From Cyanobacteria bacterium UBA2566 (lineage in GTDB: Bacteria > Cyanobacteriota > Cyanobacteriia > Cyanobacteriales > Desertifilaceae), in contig DDLS01000068.1 in NCBI GenBank assembly GCA_002340255.1, positions 1 through 5,454 of the forward strand: a DNA stretch of 5,454 nt, written 5' to 3'. Position 1 is the stretch's first letter. The number at the start of each line of letters is the position of its first letter. The position numbers and the translations under genes were made by a program. The notes beneath the pieces are model-generated. The model did not search any database, was not told the origin of the DNA, and saw only the letters and a list, made by a program, of their open reading frames with translations. Shown one piece after another: positions 1 through 5,185 of the stretch.

Positions 1-39
1 TTGAGGACTGCACAATCACCCTATTCCCTCTCCTGATTT

Positions 40-807
40 CTATTGTTTCATGGGAAACGTATGCTGGGCAGACAGGGAAGGTGAACGGGTGGGAAAAGGA
101 GACGGCGATCTCCTCTGCTGGGCTAGTCCATCCTGATTAAACCGATAACCGACCTTGCGTACCGTTTGAATGACATGGGGTTGGCGGGGATCTCTCTCAA
201 TTTTCTTGCGTAAAGAAAGAACATGGGTATCCACAGTACGAGGATTATCAATCTCATCTGGCCAAGCCCGTTGTAGTAACTGAGACCGACTTAAGGGTTC
301 TCCTCCTACTTGAGCCAGGGCATAAAGCAAGCTAAATTCTTGGGGTGTTAAATCAATCGCCTCTCCCTTAAGAGAGACCTGTCGTTGCACCAGATCGATC
401 TTCAGTTCACCATAGTTAAGATGGGCAGGAGGGGTAAGTTTGTTTTGCCGTCGGATCAGAGCTTGTACCCGTGCCATAAACTCCTGCATTCCAAACGGTT
501 TGGTGAGATAATCATCTGCACCGGCTTGCAGTCCAGCGACCACATCAGTTTCTGCATTACGAGCAGAAAGCATTAAAATCAAAGATTTTTGTTGATTGTA
601 AATCCACTGACAAAGTTCTAAACCTTGTCCTCCAGAAATACTACCATCTAAAACCACTAAAGTCGGTTCCCGCACCATATAAACATGACGAGCGCTGGCA
701 CTATCGGCAGATTGGTAAATCCCATAGCCAGCCTGCTGTAAGTGCCAACCGAGAAGCGATCGCAGATGAGGGTTGCTTTCAATAATCTGAATACCAATCA
801 AGACCAC
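40..807 (-). CDS. OmpR/PhoB-family response regulator (possibly NblR-like)
   Basis: This is a two-component DNA-binding response regulator of 255 residues, cytoplasmic, expected to control transcription. The receiver domain covers about residues 5-118. It has the phospho-acceptor Asp54 (in VVLDGS), Ser81 at the Thr/Ser switch position (LMLSAR) and Lys103 (LTKPF). The acidic pair that normally binds Mg2+ is Glu10-Ser11 instead of two acidic residues, and the usual LPxxDG loop after Asp54 is replaced by SISGGQG. A winged-helix domain follows at about residues 130-226, with LTPQEF, the recognition-helix segment VDTHVLSLRKKIE and the terminal VRKVGYRF. The start is GTG at 807; only a weak purine stretch (AGGGA) lies upstream. 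A Ser/Pro-rich tail of about 30 residues follows the domain and is atypical. The atypical pocket and overall look recall the NblR group of cyanobacterial regulators (phycobilisome degradation under stress), but that orthology is inference, so no symbol is given. It is divergent from the 83-residue gene. No kinase gene is nearby. Confidence 0.93.
   Translation of the reverse strand: MVLIGIQIIESNPHLRSLLGWHLQQAGYGIYQSADSASARHVYMVREPTLVVLDGSISGGQGLELCQWIYNQQKSLILMLSARNAETDVVAGLQAGADDYLTKPFGMQEFMARVQALIRRQNKLTPPAHLNYGELKIDLVQRQVSLKGEAIDLTPQEFSLLYALAQVGGEPLSRSQLLQRAWPDEIDNPRTVDTHVLSLRKKIERDPRQPHVIQTVRKVGYRFNQDGLAQQRRSPSPFPTRSPSLSAQHTFPMKQ
756..763. repeat. HIP1 octamer (one of at least six in the window)
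   Basis: GCGATCGC occurs at 756-763, 2235-2242, 2694-2701, 2824-2831, 3752-3759 and 4767-4774. Chance expectation for an octamer in 5.45 kb is about 0.1. This is the highly iterated palindrome typical of cyanobacteria and the main sequence-level evidence for the host group. Five copies are in coding regions and one is in the bolA promoter spacer. Confidence 0.9.
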
Positions 808-1150
808 TTCGGTTTAATTTCCCTACCACACTATGCAGCAAATAACTCATTCACCTTAACAAGGTTTAACTTACTTTTTTGTAGTTGTCGATACCGAGTA
901 TTCCGGTTAAGGATTTTTAGGGATCGGTACGGAATTTGTTTCTTTAGGTATGCTAAGTTTAAGAAACTCCAGCAGATTGCCTATCTCAATTCTGTCTGGA
1001 GATTCGTTAAAATAAAGCTATCAGTGGCCCTAGGCCATTCTGCGATTGACCGATCCGGATTTTGCCTATTGGGAAGTGAACAGACCAAAGGATCGACCCT
1101 TAAGATACCCAACGAAGTGAAGTTCAGTTGACGATCAGGAGACAACTCTT
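808..1150. promoter_or_regulatory. Divergent intergenic region between the response regulator and the 83-aa gene
   Basis: This 343-base stretch holds no convincing gene and should carry both divergent promoters. Visible structure: TTAAC direct repeats at 856-860 and 866-870, ten bases apart, with the inverted element GTTAAGG at 906-912; an imperfect inverted repeat around 943-957 (TTTAG, five-base spacer, CTAAG); AGTTT-AAG-AAACT at 956-968; and TGGCC-CTA-GGCCA at 1025-1037. TAAAAT at 1008-1013 could be a -10 element for the plus-strand gene, but no good -35 sits at the right distance, so I do not call a promoter. The leader left for the plus-strand gene would be long (about 130 bases) if that -10 is used. 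Confidence 0.5.
855..872. promoter_or_regulatory. Candidate regulator-binding direct repeat (Pho-box-like)
   Basis: CTTAACAA at 855-862 is followed by TTTAACTT at 865-872, two eight-base units with a ten-base period. They resemble the Pho-box-type repeats (Py-TTAA-Py-Py-A/T) bound by PhoB/SphR-class regulators, although the usual period is eleven. The units lie 48-65 bases upstream of the response-regulator start, a position suitable for autoregulation. A third TTAAC copy, inverted, is at 906-912. No binding evidence exists in the sequence itself, so this is a candidate only. Confidence 0.25.
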
Positions 1151-1402
1151 ATGATGCTTCAGGATACTCAAACCATCCGCTTTTACCAAAAAATTACTGA
1201 TTCTCTCGTAGACCTCTGGAACCGGGGATACCGCTATGATGACTTGCGTATGTATCTCGAAGGCTATCTGGCGGCACTAAGACATTCTAATTGTATTGAA
1301 ACCTATTTAGTCCATCGGCTAGAAGAAGAAGCTTATCGATATTTACGCGACCGATCTAATTTTGAAATGCCCCTGCCCGAACCCGAAGCCAAATATTACT
1401 AG
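1151..1402 (+). CDS. Small conserved cyanobacterial protein (DUF6761-like)
   Basis: This is an 83-residue soluble protein with no membrane segment or signal peptide. From memory it matches a small family confined to cyanobacteria (DUF6761); the function is unknown. The sequence opens with TQTIRFYQKITDSLVDLW and continues through an aromatic-rich middle (NRGYRYDDLRMYLEGYL), then RHSNCIETYLVHRLEEEAYRYL, and ends in an acidic, proline-containing tail closing with KYY. Most of it should be alpha-helical. The start is supported by AGGAG at 1137-1141, nine bases before ATG 1151; a second ATG follows directly at 1154 and could also be used. It is divergent from the response regulator and ends facing the glutaredoxin gene. 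A hairpin begins inside its stop codon. No function is proposed. Confidence 0.85.
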   Translation: MMLQDTQTIRFYQKITDSLVDLWNRGYRYDDLRMYLEGYLAALRHSNCIETYLVHRLEEEAYRYLRDRSNFEMPLPEPEAKYY

Positions 1403-1419
1403 CCCAGAGTTATGGGCTA
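1400..1419 (+). terminator. Hairpin at the 3' end of the 83-aa gene (possible terminator)
   Basis: TAGCCCA (1400-1406) and TGGGCTA (1413-1419) form a perfect seven-base-pair stem with a six-base loop; the first arm begins at the TAG stop codon. The following bases are T-enriched (TGGTTTCTAGGTTGTTT) but lack a real T-run, so this is either a weak terminator or an RNA-stabilising 3' hairpin. Confidence 0.4.
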
Positions 1420-1447
1420 TCGCTGGTTTCTAGGTTGTTTCAACCCC

Positions 1448-1506
1448 AAAAAATATCCCCTGGTAGTTTTCAGATAGACTCTATCCCTAAATAACCACCG
1501 GGGGAT
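1448..1506 (-). terminator. Intrinsic terminator of the bolA-glutaredoxin unit
   Basis: On the minus strand, about 25 bases after the glutaredoxin stop, the segment 1506-1494 pairs with 1467-1455 to give a thirteen-base stem with one G-U wobble and one mismatch. Its core is CCCC/GGGG. The loop holds a nested small hairpin (GATAG-ACT-CTATC at 1473-1485). Directly after the stem the transcript reads AU and then six U (complement of A1448-A1453). This has the form of a Rho-independent terminator on the minus strand only; on the plus strand no T-run follows. Confidence 0.65.
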
Positions 1507-1529
1507 TATCGATCAATAGAGAGGTTATT

Positions 1530-1853
1530 CTAGGAAGCTAAAGCCACTTCCACCATCTGGGCGAGTTCTCCACTTTGGTATAACCCAAAAACAATGTCAG
1601 AGCCGCCAACAAACTCGCCATTAATATAAAGCTGGGGAATAGTTGGCCAATTAGAATACTCTTTAATTCCTTGGCGAATGGCATCATTTTGCAACACATC
1701 TATTGTTTCATAGGGGACTGCAAGCTGATTGAGCATCTGCACCACATTATTGGAAAATCCACATTGGGGCATCAGCTTATTTCCCTTCATAAACAGAAGA
1801 ACTTTGTGCGCTTTAATTGTATTGTCAATGTGTTCTTTTAAGTCTGGAGTCAT
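1530..1853 (-). CDS. grxD: Monothiol CGFS glutaredoxin (Grx4/GrxD type)
   Basis: This is a 107-residue class II (CGFS) glutaredoxin, cytoplasmic. Such proteins bind a [2Fe-2S] cluster with glutathione and pass it on, or form sensor complexes with BolA proteins, rather than acting as general thiol reductases. Visible signatures are MKGNKLMPQCGFS with the active Cys31, the cis-Pro motif WPTIPQ (69-74) and the glutathione-binding GGSD (83-86). The length equals the usual single-domain form. I place the start at ATG 1853. The frame can be extended to a TTG at 1883, but the added ten residues (FYFPHLI and so on) are not family-like. No clear ribosome-binding site precedes the ATG. bolA lies 77 bases upstream on the same strand, and a terminator follows the stop. 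In cyanobacteria the family is also annotated as Grx3 or ycf64-like; the Synechocystis counterpart is slr1846 (from memory). Confidence 0.95.
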   Translation of the reverse strand: MTPDLKEHIDNTIKAHKVLLFMKGNKLMPQCGFSNNVVQMLNQLAVPYETIDVLQNDAIRQGIKEYSNWPTIPQLYINGEFVGGSDIVFGLYQSGELAQMVEVALAS

Positions 1854-1930
1854 AGTTATCAAGTGAGGAAAGTAGAACGGCAACCTTAAATCGGTTTCAG
1901 AGTCTCGATCTTAACTGATTTTTAAGAATT

Positions 1931-2182
1931 TTACTGAACCGCTTGAAATTCTTCTGGGGTGTATGTCTTTAAACCCAAGGCATGGATAGCATTACTGGCC
2001 ATGGCCTCCTGAACGGCTGCATAAACCAACTGATGTTGTTGTACCGGTCTTTTGCCTTCAAACTCACGGGAGACCACGATCGCTTCGTAATGATCCCCTC
2101 CTCCCGTCATATCCTTCAGGTGAATTTGGGCATCAGGAAGCTTGGCTTTAATCATCGCTTCTACTTCGGCTGGACGAACCAT
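1931..2182 (-). CDS. bolA: BolA family protein (IbaG-like)
   Basis: This is an 83-residue BolA-family protein, cytoplasmic. Members form [2Fe-2S]-bridged heterodimers with CGFS glutaredoxins and work in iron-sulfur trafficking and iron/redox regulation. Signatures are the N-terminal helix PAEVEAMIKAKLPDAQ, a variable loop with GGGDHYEAIVVS (His31), the core RPVQQHQLVYAAVQEAM and the C-terminal IHALGLKTYTPEEF, whose invariant His67 is the expected cluster ligand. The ending is closer to E. coli IbaG (YrbA) than to BolA itself. The start is ATG 2182: a strong AAGGAG (complement of 2189-2194) sits six bases upstream. An ATG at 2212 in the same frame would add ten residues but would swallow that ribosome-binding site, so it is less likely. 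The glutaredoxin gene follows 77 bases downstream with no terminator seen between them, suggesting co-transcription from the promoter at 2229-2257. Confidence 0.94.
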   Translation of the reverse strand: MVRPAEVEAMIKAKLPDAQIHLKDMTGGGDHYEAIVVSREFEGKRPVQQHQLVYAAVQEAMASNAIHALGLKTYTPEEFQAVQ

Positions 2183-2188
2183 ACAAGA

Positions 2189-2194
2189 CTCCTT
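2189..2194 (-). promoter_or_regulatory. Strong ribosome-binding site deciding the bolA start
   Basis: The minus strand reads AAGGAG here, followed by six bases (TCTTGT) and then ATG 2182. It favours the shorter BolA product over the in-frame upstream ATG at 2212. Confidence 0.75.
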
Positions 2195-2228
2195 ATGATT
2201 ACTTACGATCAATTGTTCTCCACTCTTT

Positions 2229-2257
2229 ATTGTAGCGATCGCCCGTTAGAGACTCAA
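2229..2257 (-). promoter_or_regulatory. Sigma70-like promoter of bolA-grxD with a HIP1 octamer in the spacer
   Basis: On the minus strand TTGAGT (2257-2252) is followed by exactly 17 bases and then TACAAT (2234-2229), a near-consensus pair. The last eight spacer bases (2242-2235) are GCGATCGC, the HIP1 octamer. Transcription would start near 2222, giving a leader of about 40 bases that contains the AAGGAG site. The promoter lies just past the stop of the upstream 200-residue gene, so bolA-grxD can be expressed independently of it. Confidence 0.55.
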
Positions 2258-2288
2258 GGGAATGACCCCGCTGATACTCTTATGGATT

Positions 2289-2891
2289 CTATTGGGGAAC
2301 CGCAGACGTAGCTTCACTATCGTCATCCCTTTTGGGATAGGGAGAATCTACAAAGCCTAATTCAAATAATTGTTGGTATGCCTTTTTACCCATTTCGGTG
2401 GTGGGGTTTTGAGAGCGAATCACCTGTACCAGCAGGGGAACCGCTAAATCAGCTTCGTTTTGAGCGCGATGGACGAGGGCAAGCTGATAGGTTGCTTCAT
2501 CCCGTTTTTGCGCCGTTTCCACAGCTAAATCCCGTTGGCTATTCGCAATACGATTATCAATACCAGAGAAGCTCGCTGCCAGTTCCTGATAAAAATTCGA
2601 TAATTGGTTAAACACTTGACGAGCATCTTGGAGTTTTTGCTGCGCTAGGGCATAATTTTCATTGCCCACGGCTTCAGCCGCTTCAGCCATCAGGCGATCG
2701 CCCCCGATCCTACTCAGTAGACTGTTTTCCTGATTCAGGGGCCGAAATTCATCGGCATTCGGTTGAGCTTCTTGAGCCGCTAAGTTCTGGTGGGTAGATT
2801 GTCCAAAGGCTACGTTTGTGAAGGCGATCGCAGAAGTACAGATAGCTAGGGTCGTCGCTTGCAGGAGTTCAGAGGATTTTAAAGATACCAT
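2289..2891 (-). CDS. Exported helical protein with TPR-like repeats, function unknown
   Basis: This is a 200-residue protein. A signal peptide is visible: residues 9-29 are hydrophobic and a cleavage point after VAFG (about residue 30) is likely; no lipobox is present, so a soluble periplasmic or thylakoid-lumen product is expected. After a flexible Gln/Asn/Pro-rich linker (31-60) the rest is helical. GGDRLMAEAAEAV and NYALAQQKLQDARQVFNQL (about 63-97) and ATYQLALVHRAQNEADLAVPLL (about 133-154) have the alanine and aromatic spacing of tetratricopeptide-like helix pairs, and YQQLFELGF ends the fold. The acidic tail (DDDSE) is probably disordered. It looks like a conserved cyanobacterial hypothetical protein; I know of no function. 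The start is ATG 2891 with no good ribosome-binding site. TATATT (complement of 2921-2926) is a plausible -10, about 30 bases upstream of the ATG. No clear terminator follows the stop. Confidence 0.85.
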   Translation of the reverse strand: MVSLKSSELLQATTLAICTSAIAFTNVAFGQSTHQNLAAQEAQPNADEFRPLNQENSLLSRIGGDRLMAEAAEAVGNENYALAQQKLQDARQVFNQLSNFYQELAASFSGIDNRIANSQRDLAVETAQKRDEATYQLALVHRAQNEADLAVPLLVQVIRSQNPTTEMGKKAYQQLFELGFVDSPYPKRDDDSEATSAVPQ

Positions 2892-2920
2892 GAGTTGTAA
2901 GAGCTAGAGTGAAGACTAAC

Positions 2921-2926
2921 AATATA
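2921..2926 (-). promoter_or_regulatory. Candidate -10 element of the 200-aa exported protein gene
   Basis: The minus strand reads TATATT, differing from TATAAT at one position, about 30 bases before the ATG at 2891. No TTGACA-like -35 lies 16-18 bases upstream. A perfect small inverted repeat, CTAAA-CATAA-TTTAG at 2935-2949, overlaps the spacer region and could be an operator. Confidence 0.3.
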
Positions 2927-3018
2927 AAACAAATCTAAACATAATTTAGCAGACAGTTCCCCTTTTTATCTGTTCCAATCAAAAGCAAGAGATAAACGAT
3001 CGCAATAGAGTAGTGAAG

Positions 3019-5169
3019 ATGGTCAAAGTTTTTGAGCAGTTGTGGCGCTTTCTTGGGAGTCAATTGAGTTCTCCCCCGGATCGGTCCTCCGATCCCGTTC
3101 AGGCCAAGTCGGGTATCCCAGAGTCAGAAATCGGGCTAGTGCTGCAACGGGGCGGCCAAGAATTGGTTTTAGAAAAGGCTTCAGATCGGCTGACGGTTTC
3201 CCCGAAGTCTAATATGTCTTCCGACTGGGCCAAGGATCTCCCTTCCTTAGCGACTCGTCCTATTGCTCCAAAACTCTCAGAATTAACGGTCGATCCCCAA
3301 AGCTTAGAAACGGCCATTACTTCAGCTCGCAATTCCCAAGATGTGGCCTTTGCCAGTCATGTCTATCAGATCAAAAATTCACCGGGAACCTACACCTATT
3401 TGTCCAACGAGATTACCATTCAATGGTCGCCAACGAGCAATGCCCAAACTCGCACGGACCCAATTCAAAAGTATGGCCTGCGGGAAGTCAAACCGGTGGA
3501 AACGCTCCCCAATACCTGGGTTTATCAACTGACGGAAAAATCCACAGAAAATCCGATTAAAATTGCCAACCGCCTAATGGCTTCTCCAGCAGTCATTACG
3601 GCTGAACCCAATCTGATTATTCCCAGCCAACCCATGTATCGCCCCACCGATGGATCTTATCGACAACAATGGTATCTGAACCATAATGGGGGAAACTATC
3701 TCACTACGGGGTCGCATATTGATGCAGAACGAGCTTGGGATCTGACTAGGGGCGATCGCTCCATTGTCGTCGCCATTGCCGATGATGCGATCGACCTCAA
3801 CCATCCTGACTTCCAAGGATTAGGCAAAATTGTTGCCCCCAAAGACTTCAAAGACCGAGACTTTATCCCCCAACCCGGAGGACTGGTGGAAAACCATGGA
3901 ACCTCCTGTGCCGGAGTTGCCATTGCCGAAGAAAACGGCTCCGGTATCGTTGGTGTAGCGCCTGGATGCTCCCTAATGCCCGTGCGTACCACCGGCTTCT
4001 TAGATGATAATTCCATGGAACAACTCTTTGATTGGTGTGCCAGTCGCGGAGCTGCTGTGATTTCCTGTAGTTGGGGACCAGCCGCCGTTAATTTTCCCCT
4101 CTCCCTACGCCAAAACGCTGCCCTGACCAAAGCTGCCACCCAAGGCCGTCAGGGGAAAGGCTGTGTGATTGTCTTTGCTTCTGGGAATGCCAACCGCCCC
4201 ATTAACGATACCGTTAATGAACAAGGATGGCCGAGCAATGTCATTTCTGGGAATACCCGATGGTTAGCCGGTTTTCCCGTTCATCCCGATGTGATTGCCG
4301 TTTCTGCTTGTTCGAGTCTGAGCAAAAAAGCCATCTACAGTAACTGGGGGAAAGAAATCGCCGTTTGCGCTCCATCTAATAATGCGCCTCCAGGGATTTG
4401 GTTACAGCAAACCGGATTTATCCAAACTCCTCCCGCAGTTACCCGTGCTACTCCAGGATTAGGTGTTTTCACAACTGACCGGGTAGGGGGAGCAGGGTAT
4501 GGTACGGGGGATTTTACAGGCACTTTTGGCGGGACTTCCAGTGCTTGTCCCATTGTCGCTGGAGTCGCAGCCCTAGTCTTATCAGCGAATCCCGATTTAA
4601 CGGCGGCTCAGGTGAAGCAAATTTTAATCTCGAATACGGATAAGATTGTGGACTCAGATCCCGATCCTCAGTTTGGCTTTCGCAAAGGCTCTTATGATAG
4701 TCGGGGCCACTCCGAGTGGTTTGGCTATGGTAAGGTGAATGCCTATAAAGCTGTTGCGGCTGCTGTGCGATCGCGCCCCACTCCTCCCAGAGTTAGCCGC
4801 TGGATTCAACGGCAAAATTATGCCAGCGTCGCCATTCGAGATTACGATAGTCGCGGCATTAGTAGCTCGATTTATATTTCGGAAAGCAATTCATTACGAG
4901 ATATCCAAGTGACTGTAGACATCGATCACAGTTTTTTAGGCGATATTCAAGTCAGGTTAATTGCTCCCAATAATAAAACCATTTTGCTCCAAAACCGGGC
5001 ATTAGGCCAACAAACCCGGCTTCAACATACTTATACCCCTTCTGAGCGTCCCTTATTGCAAGACTTAGTTAATCTCTCCGTTAAAGGAGTGTGGAAATTA
5101 CAAGTGATTGATTATGCTTTAGGTAATACCGGCACATTAAGAGGTTGGGTACTGACCTTAGGGATTTGA
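3019..5169 (+). CDS. S8 subtilisin/kexin-like serine protease with C-terminal P/Homo B domain (PrcA-like)
   Basis: This is a serine endopeptidase of 716 residues. Order: an N-terminal stretch without a recognisable signal peptide (1-35); a propeptide-like region (about 38-205) with LVLQRGGQELVLEKASDRL and YGLREVKPVETLPNTWVYQL, ending at AEPNL (195-199); the S8 catalytic domain (about 220-580); and a P/Homo B domain (about 615-715) with DIQVTVDIDHSFLGDIQVRL and GVWKLQVIDYALGNTGTLRGW. The triad is Asp255 (AIADDAID), His293 (NHGTSCAG) and Ser507 (GGTSSACP); the oxyanion Asn is Asn390 (FASGNAN). The DD after the Asp and the HGT-x-CAG context are like kexin/furin proteases, but the usual Gly after DD is Ala. 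The architecture matches the cyanobacterial calcium-dependent protease PrcA of Anabaena, an assignment from family knowledge. I prefer ATG 3019 (TAGAG eight bases upstream) over the in-frame GTG at 3013, which is only two bases from that element. The gene converges on the HTH gene with 16 bases between the stops. Confidence 0.92.
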   Translation: MVKVFEQLWRFLGSQLSSPPDRSSDPVQAKSGIPESEIGLVLQRGGQELVLEKASDRLTVSPKSNMSSDWAKDLPSLATRPIAPKLSELTVDPQSLETAITSARNSQDVAFASHVYQIKNSPGTYTYLSNEITIQWSPTSNAQTRTDPIQKYGLREVKPVETLPNTWVYQLTEKSTENPIKIANRLMASPAVITAEPNLIIPSQPMYRPTDGSYRQQWYLNHNGGNYLTTGSHIDAERAWDLTRGDRSIVVAIADDAIDLNHPDFQGLGKIVAPKDFKDRDFIPQPGGLVENHGTSCAGVAIAEENGSGIVGVAPGCSLMPVRTTGFLDDNSMEQLFDWCASRGAAVISCSWGPAAVNFPLSLRQNAALTKAATQGRQGKGCVIVFASGNANRPINDTVNEQGWPSNVISGNTRWLAGFPVHPDVIAVSACSSLSKKAIYSNWGKEIAVCAPSNNAPPGIWLQQTGFIQTPPAVTRATPGLGVFTTDRVGGAGYGTGDFTGTFGGTSSACPIVAGVAALVLSANPDLTAAQVKQILISNTDKIVDSDPDPQFGFRKGSYDSRGHSEWFGYGKVNAYKAVAAAVRSRPTPPRVSRWIQRQNYASVAIRDYDSRGISSSIYISESNSLRDIQVTVDIDHSFLGDIQVRLIAPNNKTILLQNRALGQQTRLQHTYTPSERPLLQDLVNLSVKGVWKLQVIDYALGNTGTLRGWVLTLGI

Positions 5170-5185
5170 ACTATTCTCGAACGGT

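Noticed and set aside
40..51. Repeat of CTATTGTTTCAT at 40-51 and 1700-1711
   Set aside because: A match of 12-13 bases is expected by chance in a window of this size; the two copies are read in different frames, and the flanks do not match.
1046..1072. TTGACC/TATTGG as a promoter for the 83-aa gene
   Set aside because: The spacer is only 15 bases and the -10 is poor, so it does not meet a reasonable standard.
742..1131. Plus-strand open frame of 129 codons across the divergent region
   Set aside because: It begins inside the response-regulator gene on the opposite strand, its product is rich in Phe, Arg, Leu and Cys without any domain pattern, and it has no ribosome-binding site. It is most simply a chance frame.
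1854..1883. Extended glutaredoxin start at TTG 1883
   Set aside because: The added residues are not family-like, there is no ribosome-binding site, and ATG 1853 gives the usual family length.
1982..2311. Plus-strand open frame of 109 codons antisense to bolA
   Set aside because: The real bolA frame with its ribosome-binding site and motifs covers it on the opposite strand; its translation shows no domain.
3696..4139. Minus-strand open frame of 147 codons inside the protease gene
   Set aside because: It lies wholly antisense to the catalytic domain with conserved motifs on the plus strand; the product has no family-like features.
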